From: an uncultured eubacterium 1-6
GTDB lineage: Bacteria; Bacillota; Clostridia; Lachnospirales; Lachnospiraceae
DNA: 64,000 bases
Reading direction: 5' to 3'
Assembly: GCA_903789595.1 (NCBI GenBank)
Contig: CAIFEZ010000001.1
Location: forward strand, 259,300-323,299
The notes under the pieces were generated by a model, which did no database searches, had not been told where the DNA came from, and was given only the letters and a program-made list of their open reading frames with translations. How positions within the stretch are numbered: the first letter of the stretch is position 1; every line of letters begins with the position of its first letter. Both the position numbers and the translations under genes were made by a program. Below, piece by piece: positions 36,543 through 44,391 of this stretch.

Positions 36543-37784
36543 ATGGAGAAGGAAAGCATTAAAAATATCAACAGGAAGAATCAGAATAAAAAAAAGAGAG
36601 CGGCGGAAGATCATGCGGAGGAGACTGATTTTCTGAAATGCCCGGTATACAGGAAATGCGGCGGCTGCGAATTCCGAAACGTCACCTATCAGGAACAGCT
36701 GGAGATTAAGGAAAGCCGGGTACGGAGAGAGCTTGAGGGACTTGCGCGGACAGAGAAGATCGCCGGCATGTCTTACCCTTATTTTTACAGAAACAAGGTC
36801 AACGCCGCTTTCCAGAGAAGAAGAGACGGAAGCATTGTGTCCGGTGTCTATGAGGCGGGCACACATCGTGTGGTTCCGGTCGGGAGATGTCTGATCGAAG
36901 ACCAGCGGGCGGACCGGATCATCGGAACGATCCGGAGACTCGTTCCTTCCTTCCGGATTTCAATCTACAATGAAGATTCCGGGTATGGGCTTCTTCGCCA
37001 TGTGATGATCCGGGTCGGACACAAGACTGGACAGATTCTGGCAGTTCTGGTTGTGACATCACCTGTTTTTCCTTCAAAAAACAATTTTGTAAAAGCACTG
37101 CGCAGGGAGCATCCGGAAATCACCTCGATCGTGCTGAATGTCAATGACAGGAATACCAGCATGGTTCTGGGCGACCGGAACATTGTTCTGTACGGGAAGG
37201 GATACATCGAGGATATTCTCTGCGGGAAGAAATTCCGGATCTCACCGTCCTCGTTCTATCAGATCAACTCGGTTCAGACGGAGGTTCTTTACAGAAAGGC
37301 AATTTCGCTTGCCGCCCTGACCGGGAAGGAAAAGGTGCTCGACGCCTATTCCGGGATCGGGACGATCGGCATCGCGGCCTCGGACAGCGCCGGAGAGGTG
37401 ACATGTGTGGAGCTGAACGCAGATGCCGTGCGCGACGCCAGATATAATGCCCGGATCAACGGGGTGCGGAATATCCGCTTCTGCCAGGACGATGCGGGGA
37501 GATTTCTCGAACGGATGGCAGCGGAGGGAGAAAAGGCGGATGTTCTGTTCATGGATCCTCCCAGGTCAGGCAGTACCGAGGCATTCATCAACGCCGCGTC
37601 GTCCATGAAGCCGGATCGGATCGTCTATATTTCCTGCAATCCGGAGACTCTCGCAAGAGACCTTCGGTATTTCAGAAAACGCGGCTACCGCGCGGAAAAG
37701 GCTTATCCGGTAGATATGTTTGCCTGGAGCGGTTCGATCGAAACCGTGGTGGCGCTGCATCGGGAATCGTTATCCCTGCCGTAA
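36543..37784 (+). CDS. RlmD/TrmA-family RNA (uracil-C5) methyltransferase, first paralog
   Basis: SAM-dependent uracil-5 methyltransferase. 413 aa with the [4Fe-4S] ligands in CPVYRKCGGC, the SAM domain (VLDAYSGIGTIGIAAS), FMDPPRSGS and the catalytic Cys in YISCNPETLARDL. Unlike the second copy at 52309 it lacks an N-terminal TRAM domain and starts with a Lys-rich tail. The two probably modify different uracils (for example U747 and U1939 of 23S rRNA), which is inference. Downstream is a dispersed intergenic repeat. Confidence 0.9.
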   Translation: MEKESIKNINRKNQNKKKRAAEDHAEETDFLKCPVYRKCGGCEFRNVTYQEQLEIKESRVRRELEGLARTEKIAGMSYPYFYRNKVNAAFQRRRDGSIVSGVYEAGTHRVVPVGRCLIEDQRADRIIGTIRRLVPSFRISIYNEDSGYGLLRHVMIRVGHKTGQILAVLVVTSPVFPSKNNFVKALRREHPEITSIVLNVNDRNTSMVLGDRNIVLYGKGYIEDILCGKKFRISPSSFYQINSVQTEVLYRKAISLAALTGKEKVLDAYSGIGTIGIAASDSAGEVTCVELNADAVRDARYNARINGVRNIRFCQDDAGRFLERMAAEGEKADVLFMDPPRSGSTEAFINAASSMKPDRIVYISCNPETLARDLRYFRKRGYRAEKAYPVDMFAWSGSIETVVALHRESLSLP

Positions 37785-37788
37785 AGAG

Positions 37789-37855
37789 ACGGGCTGCGAA
37801 CGGCAACAGGACTGTAAAATCCTTGCAGTGTAGAGTTGAGTGAGAACAATAACCC
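37789..37855 (+). repeat. Copy of the dispersed CTGTGAAATCC-type repeat
   Basis: GCTGCGAACGGCAACAGGACTGTAAAATCC..GAGTGAGAACAATAACC aligns with 438-495 (GCGAACAGCAACAGGGCTGTGAAATCC..GTGAACAG). It lies directly after the RlmD paralog. Confidence 0.6.
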
Positions 37856-37961
37856 CGTGAATCCTTTCGAAAATAATCAGGTCTGCCCTTGCATTTATCA
37901 TTTGATATGTTACAATTATGTTACAGATGATATTTTGTATTCTTTGTCAGGGTGATGGGGC

Positions 37962-38732
37962 ATGAATCTATACGAAGCAATCTTTGTAAGGAAATCCGTT
38001 CAAAAGTATCTGTTTGAGCCGCTTGAGGAGGAACTGCTGAATGAGATCCGTTCGCACTATGTGGAGCTGCCGAACCTGTTCGGAGATTTTGAGACGGATT
38101 TCTCAATTATAGACAACACAAGAAAATCTTTCCATATCCGTCAGCTCCATGCGGTGAAGGCACCCTACTATATTCTCTTTTATTCCAGGGAAGCAACGCG
38201 CTGTCAGATGAATATGGGATATCTGATGGAACAGATGAACCTTTTTCTGTGCTGCAAGGGGCTTGGCGCCTGTTTCGTCGGAAGCACCGCTGTTCCCGCG
38301 AACCTGCAGCAGAAGGGGAGAATGAAGCTGATCGGAATTCTCGCTTTCGGAAAAAGCAAGGAGTCTCCCGTCAGGAGCAGAGGAGAAGCGAAGATGTTGT
38401 CAATGGACGAACTGTGCGTGTTCAAGGAGATTCCCAGATCCTGGATGAAGCAGCTGCTGGAGGCGGCGAGATATGCACCTTCCTCGATGAATATACAGCC
38501 CTGGAGATTCGTGGTATTTGATGACAGAATTCATGTCTTTACGAAGAAGCACAAGGCCGACCATATGGATAAGTATCGGTGGGAAGAGGTGAATTTCGGA
38601 ATCATGTTCGCAAACATTATGATCGCGGCGGAAGAGCTCTGGCTTGATGTGGATCTGATCCGGCTGGAGAACATATCTCAGAAAAGCTTTCCGAACAATC
38701 AATATGTCCTTAGCGCCATCATGAGATCATAA
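37962..38732 (+). CDS. Nitroreductase-family protein (putative TM nitroreductase)
   Basis: 256 aa. The N-terminus (MNLYEAIFVRKSVQKYL) is the nitroreductase FMN-binding opening, and a second similar motif, EAARYAPSSMNIQPWRFVVF, lies near residue 170, as in double-length putative nitroreductases. Cofactor is probably FMN; substrate unknown. GGTGATGGGG is a weak RBS. Its last codons and stop (ATGAGATCATAA) are part of the tandem repeat that follows. Confidence 0.85.
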   Translation: MNLYEAIFVRKSVQKYLFEPLEEELLNEIRSHYVELPNLFGDFETDFSIIDNTRKSFHIRQLHAVKAPYYILFYSREATRCQMNMGYLMEQMNLFLCCKGLGACFVGSTAVPANLQQKGRMKLIGILAFGKSKESPVRSRGEAKMLSMDELCVFKEIPRSWMKQLLEAARYAPSSMNIQPWRFVVFDDRIHVFTKKHKADHMDKYRWEEVNFGIMFANIMIAAEELWLDVDLIRLENISQKSFPNNQYVLSAIMRS

Positions 38733-38822
38733 AAATAAAAGATTTTATGAGAGGTCTATGAGATCATAAAAAAATCAATGATTCTGTGAGAGGTCTATGA
38801 GATCAAAAAAAATCAAAGAATC
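38721..38822 (+). repeat. 37-39-bp tandem repeat that includes the stop codon of the nitroreductase gene
   Basis: Units starting ATGAGATCAT at 38721, 38758 and 38797 (the last partial). Each unit carries a copy of the end of the gene, followed by an A-rich run and GAGAGGTCT. The third unit leads into the tRNA-Gly promoter. Confidence 0.85.
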
Positions 38823-38824
38823 TA

Positions 38825-38853
38825 TTGACAAATGAGTGGAGTTATTGTATCCT
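38825..38853 (+). promoter_or_regulatory. Promoter of tRNA-Gly
   Basis: TTGACA (38825-38830), 17-bp spacer, TATCCT (38848-38853). Confidence 0.6.
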
Positions 38854-38903
38854 CAATATCGTCAGTTTTGAGCACGTAAACAGATGTTTACGAACAATGA
38901 AAT

Positions 38904-38975
38904 GCGCGAGTGGCTCAGGGGTGGAGTACAACCTTGCCAAGGTTGGGGTCGCGGGTTCGAATCCCGTCTCGCGCT
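38904..38975 (+). tRNA. tRNA-Gly (anticodon GCC)
   Basis: 72 nt. Acceptor GCGCGAG/CTCGCGC, discriminator T. Anticodon loop TTGCCAA gives GCC, reading GGC/GGT. T-arm CGGGTTCGAATCCCG. CCA is not encoded. Confidence 0.96.
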
Positions 38976-38986
38976 TAGGATATTAA

Positions 38987-39026
38987 GACCGGAAATCCAG
39001 TAAAATCAAGGGTTTCCGGTCTTTTC
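38987..39026 (+). terminator. Terminator after tRNA-Gly
   Basis: GACCGGAAA pairs with TTTCCGGTC around a 17-nt loop, followed by TTTTCTC. Confidence 0.82.
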
Positions 39027-39142
39027 TCTGCCTTTTTCCGTGGCTCGGGCGACAAATATGGGACAATATTTTCTGTTCGTGCCCATTTCTTTCATCATCC
39101 CCGGTCCCCGGAATTTTTGCGGATGACAGACACAAATCGTCT

Positions 39143-39319
39143 TTGCCAGGCTTCGTTTTTATGATATTATGTAACAAAACAGCACGTCATAATTTCAAAC
39201 GTATAAAGTCCACTTGTTGGCTCTTCCCCGGCTTAAATTATGAGAAGTTCTGGAGCGGAGGCTTCCGGACTCCTTATGTCGAGAGAACCGCAGGTCCTCA
39301 AGACTGGGGTGCTTTATAG
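39143..39319 (+). ncRNA. Candidate structured RNA with its own promoter (6S-like architecture possible)
   Basis: TTGCCA (39143-39148) and TATTAT (39165-39170) with a 16-bp spacer form a promoter not matched to a coding start. Downstream TATAAAG at 39212 pairs with CTTTATA at 39312, followed inward by CAC/GTG. An apical stem has GTTCT/AGAAC and GGAG/CTCC around CGGAGGCTTCCG. The shape (closing stem, large internal bubble, apical hairpin) recalls 6S RNA. I find no conserved 6S, SRP, riboswitch or T-box motif, so identity is open. It could also be the leader of the PfkB gene. Confidence 0.35.
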
Positions 39320-39331
39320 TTATGATATTAT

Positions 39332-39360
39332 TTTATAAAGAATCACGGCTGCTTTATAAT
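39332..39360 (+). promoter_or_regulatory. Possible promoter of the PfkB gene
   Basis: TTTATA (39332-39337), 17 bp, TATAAT (39355-39360), very close to the AGGAGG and ATG at 39386, giving a short leader. Confidence 0.45.
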
Positions 39361-39385
39361 CCGGATCTCAGGAGGAGAGAAAATT

Positions 39386-40351
39386 ATGTATGATATTACA
39401 GCGATGGGTGAATTACTGATTGACTTTACGCCTTGCGGAACAAGTGAGGCCGGAAGAACGCTGTTCGAGCAGAACCCCGGCGGTGCACCGGCAAACGTTC
39501 TGGTTGCAGCATCCAGACTCGGTATGAAGACAGCCTTCATCGGCAAGGTTGGAGACGATATGCACGGCAGGCTTCTCAGGGACACCCTGAACGAGAATCA
39601 TGTCAATACGGAAGGCCTGCTGGTAGATCCGGATTATTTCACGACGCTCGCGTTCGTGACGCTCCATGACGGCGATCGGGAGTTTTCTTTTGCCAGAAAG
39701 CCCGGAGCGGACACAATGATCCGCTCGGGCGAGGTCAATATGGATATTATCAATCAGACGAGGATCTTCCATTTCGGCTCGCTGTCACTGACCGATGAGC
39801 CGGCGAGAAGTGCCACGATTTTTGCCGTAGAGCAGGCAAAGAAATCAGGAGCGATTATCTCCTACGATCCGAATTACCGCGCGCCTCTCTGGAAGAGTGA
39901 GGAGGAAGCCAAGGCGCAGATGCGCTCCGTCGTGAAGTATGTGGATATTATGAAGCTTTCCGACGAGGAGACAAAGCTTCTCACAGATATTGAGGATCCC
40001 TACGAGGCTGCGGGAGTGCTTCTCAAAGAAGGCGTGAAGTGTGTTGTTGTTACGCTCGGAAGAGACGGCGCGATGCTCCGCACGAAGAATTTTGTTGTGA
40101 AGGCCCCCTCCCAGACTAGAAAGGTCGTGGATACGACCGGAGCGGGAGATTCCTTCTGGGGAGGGCTCCTCTCGAGATTTGCCGAATTCAAGACCAAGCC
40201 GGAGGATCTCGATCAGGATCAAGCCGCGGAGTTTATCAGATTCGCGAATATCGTGGCCGGTCTCTGCGTGGAAAAGCGCGGCGCGATTCCGGCAATGCCG
40301 AAAAAGGAAGACGTGCTGCAGATCTTTAACCTGAAGCTCGACAGATTCTGA
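39386..40351 (+). CDS. PfkB-family carbohydrate kinase, probable fructokinase
   Basis: 321 aa ribokinase-fold sugar kinase. Signature 1 is GGAPANVLVAASRLG near the N-terminus; signature 2 with the catalytic Asp is DTTGAGDSFWGGLL near residue 250. The MGELLIDFTP opening and length fit the bacterial fructokinase subgroup, though the sugar cannot be proved from sequence. AGGAGGAG precedes the ATG. No transporter or regulator lies beside it; the following gene encodes a VanW protein. Confidence 0.9.
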   Translation: MYDITAMGELLIDFTPCGTSEAGRTLFEQNPGGAPANVLVAASRLGMKTAFIGKVGDDMHGRLLRDTLNENHVNTEGLLVDPDYFTTLAFVTLHDGDREFSFARKPGADTMIRSGEVNMDIINQTRIFHFGSLSLTDEPARSATIFAVEQAKKSGAIISYDPNYRAPLWKSEEEAKAQMRSVVKYVDIMKLSDEETKLLTDIEDPYEAAGVLLKEGVKCVVVTLGRDGAMLRTKNFVVKAPSQTRKVVDTTGAGDSFWGGLLSRFAEFKTKPEDLDQDQAAEFIRFANIVAGLCVEKRGAIPAMPKKEDVLQIFNLKLDRF

Positions 40352-40378
40352 TGCTGTAATTAAATATTGATCAGATTG

Positions 40379-40513
40379 GATATTCGAAGCTCAGGCACTC
40401 GAAGCTCAGGCATTCGAAATTTAGGTATTAGAAGTTCAGGTATTCGAAGTTCAGATATACAAAGCTCAGATACTGGAAATTCAGATACTTTAAGTTCAGA
40501 TATTCGAGATATA
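40379..40513 (+). repeat. 15-bp minisatellite (eight to nine units) before the VanW gene
   Basis: Degenerate units of GGTATTCGAAGTTCA run head to tail from 40379. The unit is a multiple of three, so ORF 40367-40588 (TTG start, no RBS) stays open and would encode IRSSG-type pentapeptide repeats. That ORF overlaps the VanW start by eight bases. I treat it as a repeat; translation is possible but unsupported. Confidence 0.85.
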
Positions 40514-40580
40514 CAGGAAGTTACCGTGCGGCAGACAAGTGCCCAGGATGGAGATTTTTTACAGAAGACTGCGTGTGTGA

Positions 40581-42239
40581 ATGAGTAGAAGAAACAATCA
40601 GAAGAAAACGGACAGAAGAGAAAAGATGGAGCGGAAACGCAGGCTGATTGCCGGCGTAATTGCGATTATTCTGGCACTGCTAATGATTATCACGCTTGTT
40701 CTCCCGGCAATGGCAGCGGAGAACACGGACAGCGCCGGGCAGGCAGGAGCGGACACCTTGAATGCGGTGGCCGTTTCTTCATCTTCGGCAGAAAATTCGG
40801 CTCAGACGGAAGCGGTAAGCTCGTCATCGTCCGCTTCGGAAAGTCTGATGGTTTCATCCGGAAGCGGCAGCCAGAAGAAGTACGGAATCTACATCGACAA
40901 TATCAATGTGACGGATATGACGCGTAGCCAGATGAAAAAGGCTGTCGAGGCCAGAATGAAGGAACTCTCGGACGATGTCATTGTTCTCTATGCGGGTGAT
41001 AATGAGGTACGGACCACAGCGGGGGCGCTGGGGCTGACCTATACGAATCAGGAAGTCATCGAAGAAGCGCTTTCCATCGGTAAAAAGGGAAATATCTTTA
41101 AGCGTTTCCTGGCAGACCGACAGCTTGAGAATAACGGGCCGATCGTCCTTGATCTGAACTTCGCGGTATCCCGTTCTGATGTCAGTGCGGTGCTCGCGAA
41201 AAACGCAGACGCCCTGAACTGCAGCCCGCAGTCCAACGGCGTTGTATTAAACGCGGATAATACGTTCACGCTCACTCCGGGTAAGACAGGAGTGGCTTTG
41301 AACAATAAGGCGTCTGTTCAGAAGATCATGGATTATTTTACGAATGACTGGCACGGTGGAGAGGGCGGTATCACGCTTTCGTACAGCACAACCGAGTATG
41401 CCGACCAGTCCGCAGAGCTCTCGAAGATCACCGATCTTTTGGGAAGCGCGACGACCGGTTATCAGACAGGCGATACGAATCACGATACGAATGTGAGACT
41501 TGCGGCGGAGCACATCAACGGAACGGTACTGTATCCGGGAGAAGAATTCTCCGCGGAGAAGGTCATCGGTCCGACGACAAAGGAGTACGGATTCCTGCCG
41601 GGAGACACCTATGAAAACGGCAAGGTTGTGGAGTCCTACGGCGGCGGGGTGTGTCAGACGACAACAACGCTGTACGATGCGGTTCTGGCGGCAGAACTCA
41701 AGGTGACGGAGCGCCACAACCATTCGTATCTGGTATCGTATGTTGAACCCGGATTTGACGCGTCGATTTCCGAGGGACTCATGGATTTCTGTTTTGAGAA
41801 CAATACATCGGCGCCGATCTATATTCAGGCGGTGACAAAAAACGGATATCTTACCTTCAATATTTACGGTGAAGAGACGAGAGATTCTGATCGCACTGTC
41901 TCCTTTGAGAGCAGGACGCTCAGTACCACGGACGTAGAGACCACATACGAGACGGACAGCTCCATGCCGTACGGAAGCATCACGGTGTCCGGAGGCATTC
42001 AGGGAGTCGAAGCCGAGCTCTACAAGGAAATATACATCGGCGGACAGTTGAATTCGGAGGAGCTGGTCAATCGCAGCAGCTATGCGATGATGCCGCTTAC
42101 CTATACAATCGGCACAGAGAACGCAGACAGCGAGACGCTGCAGGCAATTCAGGCGGCCATTGCGACCGGCGATCTGGCCACGATCCAGACAGCGGTCGGC
42201 AACGGATCTGTCGTTGAGTCAGACGTGATTGAGAACTGA
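40581..42239 (+). CDS. VanW-family protein with peptidoglycan-binding domain
   Basis: Up to 552 aa, exported and membrane-anchored. A basic N-terminus is followed by a helix at about residues 24-44 (LIAGVIAIILALLMIITLVLP), a Ser-rich linker, a PG_binding_4-type domain (GIYIDNINVTDMTRSQM, VVLNADNTFTLTPGKTGVAL), and the VanW domain (LYPGEEFSAEKVIGPTT, GGGVCQTTTTLYDAVL, ERHNHSY). The biochemical role of VanW is not known; association with the cell wall is likely. ATG 40581 lacks a good RBS and overlaps the upstream repeat ORF; ATG 40626 (MERKRRLIAG) is an alternative. Confidence 0.9.
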   Translation: MSRRNNQKKTDRREKMERKRRLIAGVIAIILALLMIITLVLPAMAAENTDSAGQAGADTLNAVAVSSSSAENSAQTEAVSSSSSASESLMVSSGSGSQKKYGIYIDNINVTDMTRSQMKKAVEARMKELSDDVIVLYAGDNEVRTTAGALGLTYTNQEVIEEALSIGKKGNIFKRFLADRQLENNGPIVLDLNFAVSRSDVSAVLAKNADALNCSPQSNGVVLNADNTFTLTPGKTGVALNNKASVQKIMDYFTNDWHGGEGGITLSYSTTEYADQSAELSKITDLLGSATTGYQTGDTNHDTNVRLAAEHINGTVLYPGEEFSAEKVIGPTTKEYGFLPGDTYENGKVVESYGGGVCQTTTTLYDAVLAAELKVTERHNHSYLVSYVEPGFDASISEGLMDFCFENNTSAPIYIQAVTKNGYLTFNIYGEETRDSDRTVSFESRTLSTTDVETTYETDSSMPYGSITVSGGIQGVEAELYKEIYIGGQLNSEELVNRSSYAMMPLTYTIGTENADSETLQAIQAAIATGDLATIQTAVGNGSVVESDVIEN

Positions 42240-42401
42240 ACGCGAAAACAGTGTCATTGGACAGCGCAGTGTGACCGGAACAGCATGGATAACCGGTCAG
42301 GCTGGCGGGTATGACCGGTCAGCCCCGGCATGACTGCGGGAGTGCTTAGAGGGGACATCAGTACCACTGGGCAGCAGTGGAACCCGATCGTGAGGCGTAT
42401 G

Positions 42402-43631
42402 ATGAGGATTGGAAAAATATCAGAGGCGGTTCTCAACCGCTCTGTTTTGAAGGAGATCCGCTGCAGTGGATCTGATTTGATCAGCGGGCCGGCTGTTGGA
42501 GCAGATGCCTCTGTCCTGAGAGCGGAAGGAAATATCGTGGTTTCGTCTGCGGTTTCGCCTGACATTGACGCGGCCCCGGCAATCCGGACGATACTGGCGG
42601 TTCATTCGGCGGTGAATAACATTGCCGCTTCCGGCGGAGAGGGCCGTGCCATTGTCCTGAATCTTGTCCTTCCGGAAGATGATGAGGAAGCTGTCCTCAA
42701 GACCATTCTGCGTGCGGCGGAGAAAATTGCGGAAAGCCTCGGACTGAGCATTGCGGGAGGGCACACTACGGTAAGCTGCTCTGTGAGAAGTGAGATGATT
42801 TCCGTGACAGGAATCGGGGTCGCACGGGATCTCCGAAGGAAATCTGCCGGTGCATCACATACAGACGATAAAATATGTGAAGATCAGGGGACGGCAGGGC
42901 ATGCACTATCCCGGGACCTCCGAAATGATCGCTCTGTCCGGAATTGTTCGGAAAACGCGGATACGGCGGAGGTTCGGGCTTTGTCTGCTTCAGAGAGTGA
43001 ACATCCGGCGGAATCCGGGAAATCGTTCCGCAGCAGAGAGATCGTCATGACAAAATCGGCGGGAGCTGCAACAGCTATGCTGCTCGCCGCAGAGCGGGGG
43101 GAGATGCTCTCCCGCAGATTTACCCGCGATATCATCGGGGCGGCAAAGAAATTCAGAGACAGTCTTTCAATTGTACCGGAGGCTGAAATCGCGGGGGCAG
43201 ACCCGGGGACAACGCGGATGCATGATGTATCGGAGGGAGGCGTGTTCGGTGCGCTCTGGGAGATGGCAGAGGCGGAAGGCGCGGGACTGGAGATCAGTCT
43301 CCGGGAGATACCGATCCGTCAGGAAACCGTGGAAATCTGCGAGTTTTTTGATCTGAATCCGTATCAGAGCTACTCGGAGGGATCGCTTCTTATTCTCACC
43401 GAAAATGGAAGGGCATTGACAGAGAAGCTGGAAAACGCCGGGATCCCGGCGAGAATCATCGGAAGAACCACGCCCGCAAGAGACAGAATCCTGCACAATC
43501 AGGGTGAGATCCGTTACCTAGACAAACCACAGCAAGATGTACTGTATAAGCTCTACGAAAACGCAGGCAGGAACGACGCACGCGAAGCGCGCGAGAGAGA
43601 CTGCATGCGATTTCGAAGGCAACAGGTATGA
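42402..43631 (+). CDS. AIR synthase-related (HypE/PurM-like) protein with rewritten C-terminus
   Basis: About 409 aa from ATG 42402 (the family start MRIGKISEAVLNRSVLKEI). The PurM N-terminal-like domain has GADASVL, a SAVNNIAASGG stretch and SIAGGHTTVS. The C-terminal domain has HDVSEGGVFGALWEMAEAEG. Between them is a polar, low-complexity insertion of about 60 residues (AGASHTDD to GKSFRS). HypE-type proteins use ATP, but no hyp genes are present, so function is unknown. The last ~25 residues (NDAREARERDCMRFRRQQV) are encoded by a 92-bp repeat, so the native end has probably been replaced. Confidence 0.8.
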   Translation: MRIGKISEAVLNRSVLKEIRCSGSDLISGPAVGADASVLRAEGNIVVSSAVSPDIDAAPAIRTILAVHSAVNNIAASGGEGRAIVLNLVLPEDDEEAVLKTILRAAEKIAESLGLSIAGGHTTVSCSVRSEMISVTGIGVARDLRRKSAGASHTDDKICEDQGTAGHALSRDLRNDRSVRNCSENADTAEVRALSASESEHPAESGKSFRSREIVMTKSAGAATAMLLAAERGEMLSRRFTRDIIGAAKKFRDSLSIVPEAEIAGADPGTTRMHDVSEGGVFGALWEMAEAEGAGLEISLREIPIRQETVEICEFFDLNPYQSYSEGSLLILTENGRALTEKLENAGIPARIIGRTTPARDRILHNQGEIRYLDKPQQDVLYKLYENAGRNDAREARERDCMRFRRQQV

Positions 43632-43822
43632 GCGTGAAGCGGTGAGAAGCACCGCGAGAACGCTCATACCTGTAGCGGCGCGAGAGCACGGAGTGCGGAG
43701 CGGCGCGCAGCTTATACAGGACAAAAAGAGAGCTCTACGAAAACGCAGGCAGGAACGACGCACGCGAAGCGCGCGAGAGAGACTGCATGCGATTTCGAAG
43801 GCAACAGGTATGAGCGTGAAGC
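43542..43822. repeat. Exact 92-bp direct repeat with nested palindromes
   Basis: The 92 bp at 43549-43640 recur exactly at 43731-43822. Between them, CAGGTATGAGCG/CGCTCATACCTG (43623-43672) with inner CGGTG/CACCG forms a hairpin. The flank CTGTATAAGC (43542-43551) is inverted as GCTTATACAG (43710-43719). The core GAAGCGGTG-GCACCGCGAGAA resembles the hairpin at 57-109. The first copy supplies the stop of the AIR-synthase-like gene; the second ends 34 bp before trmL. Confidence 0.92.
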
Positions 43823-43855
43823 TATTTTTATAATTCGGAAAGAAGAGAGAAGACC

Positions 43856-44359
43856 ATGGCGCATTTTAATATCGTTCTTCATGAACCGGAGATACCGTCG
43901 AATACCGGGAACATCGGCCGCACCTGTGTGGCTGCGGGTGCGAGCCTGCATCTGATTGAGCCGCTCGGTTTTCATCTGTCGGAAAAAACAGTCAGAAGAG
44001 CGGGCATGGATTACTGGAACAGCCTTGATGTCACCAGATATATCGACTATGAGGATTTCGTGGAGCAGCATCCCGGCGCAAAGATCTATTACGCCTCGAC
44101 CAAGGGACCCCGCTGTTATACAGATGTGGAATATGAGGACGATTGTTACATTATGTTCGGAAAGGAAAGCGCGGGTATTCCGGAGAAGATTCTGTACGAT
44201 AATCAGGCAGCCGTGATTCGGATTCCGATGCTGGACACTATCCGGTCCTTAAATCTGGCAAACTCGGTGGCCATTGTTCTCTACGAGGCGCTTCGCCAGC
44301 ACAATTTTGAAGGAATGCTGGAAGAAGGGCAGCTTCGAAATTATACCTGGAGAACATGA
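43856..44359 (+). CDS. trmL: tRNA (cytidine/uridine-34 2'-O)-methyltransferase TrmL
   Basis: SPOUT methyltransferase acting on the wobble base of tRNA-Leu isoacceptors. 167 aa, normal. Opening FNIVLHEPEIPSNTGNIGRTC and the SAM-binding trefoil-knot segment IPMLDTIRSLNLANSVAIVLYEALRQ are diagnostic. It lies 34 bp after a 92-bp repeat copy. RBS is AGAAGAGAGAAG, weak. It converges on the histidine kinase gene. Confidence 0.95.
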   Translation: MAHFNIVLHEPEIPSNTGNIGRTCVAAGASLHLIEPLGFHLSEKTVRRAGMDYWNSLDVTRYIDYEDFVEQHPGAKIYYASTKGPRCYTDVEYEDDCYIMFGKESAGIPEKILYDNQAAVIRIPMLDTIRSLNLANSVAIVLYEALRQHNFEGMLEEGQLRNYTWRT

Positions 44360-44391
44360 AACCTGGCGGGCGGATGAACGGTTCAGGTTTC
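44358..44391. terminator. Shared hairpin at the trmL / histidine kinase convergence
   Basis: GAAACCTG (44358-44365) and CAGGTTTC (44384-44391) form an 8-bp inverted repeat overlapping both stop codons. There is no long T run on either strand, so it may be weak or have another role. Confidence 0.4.
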
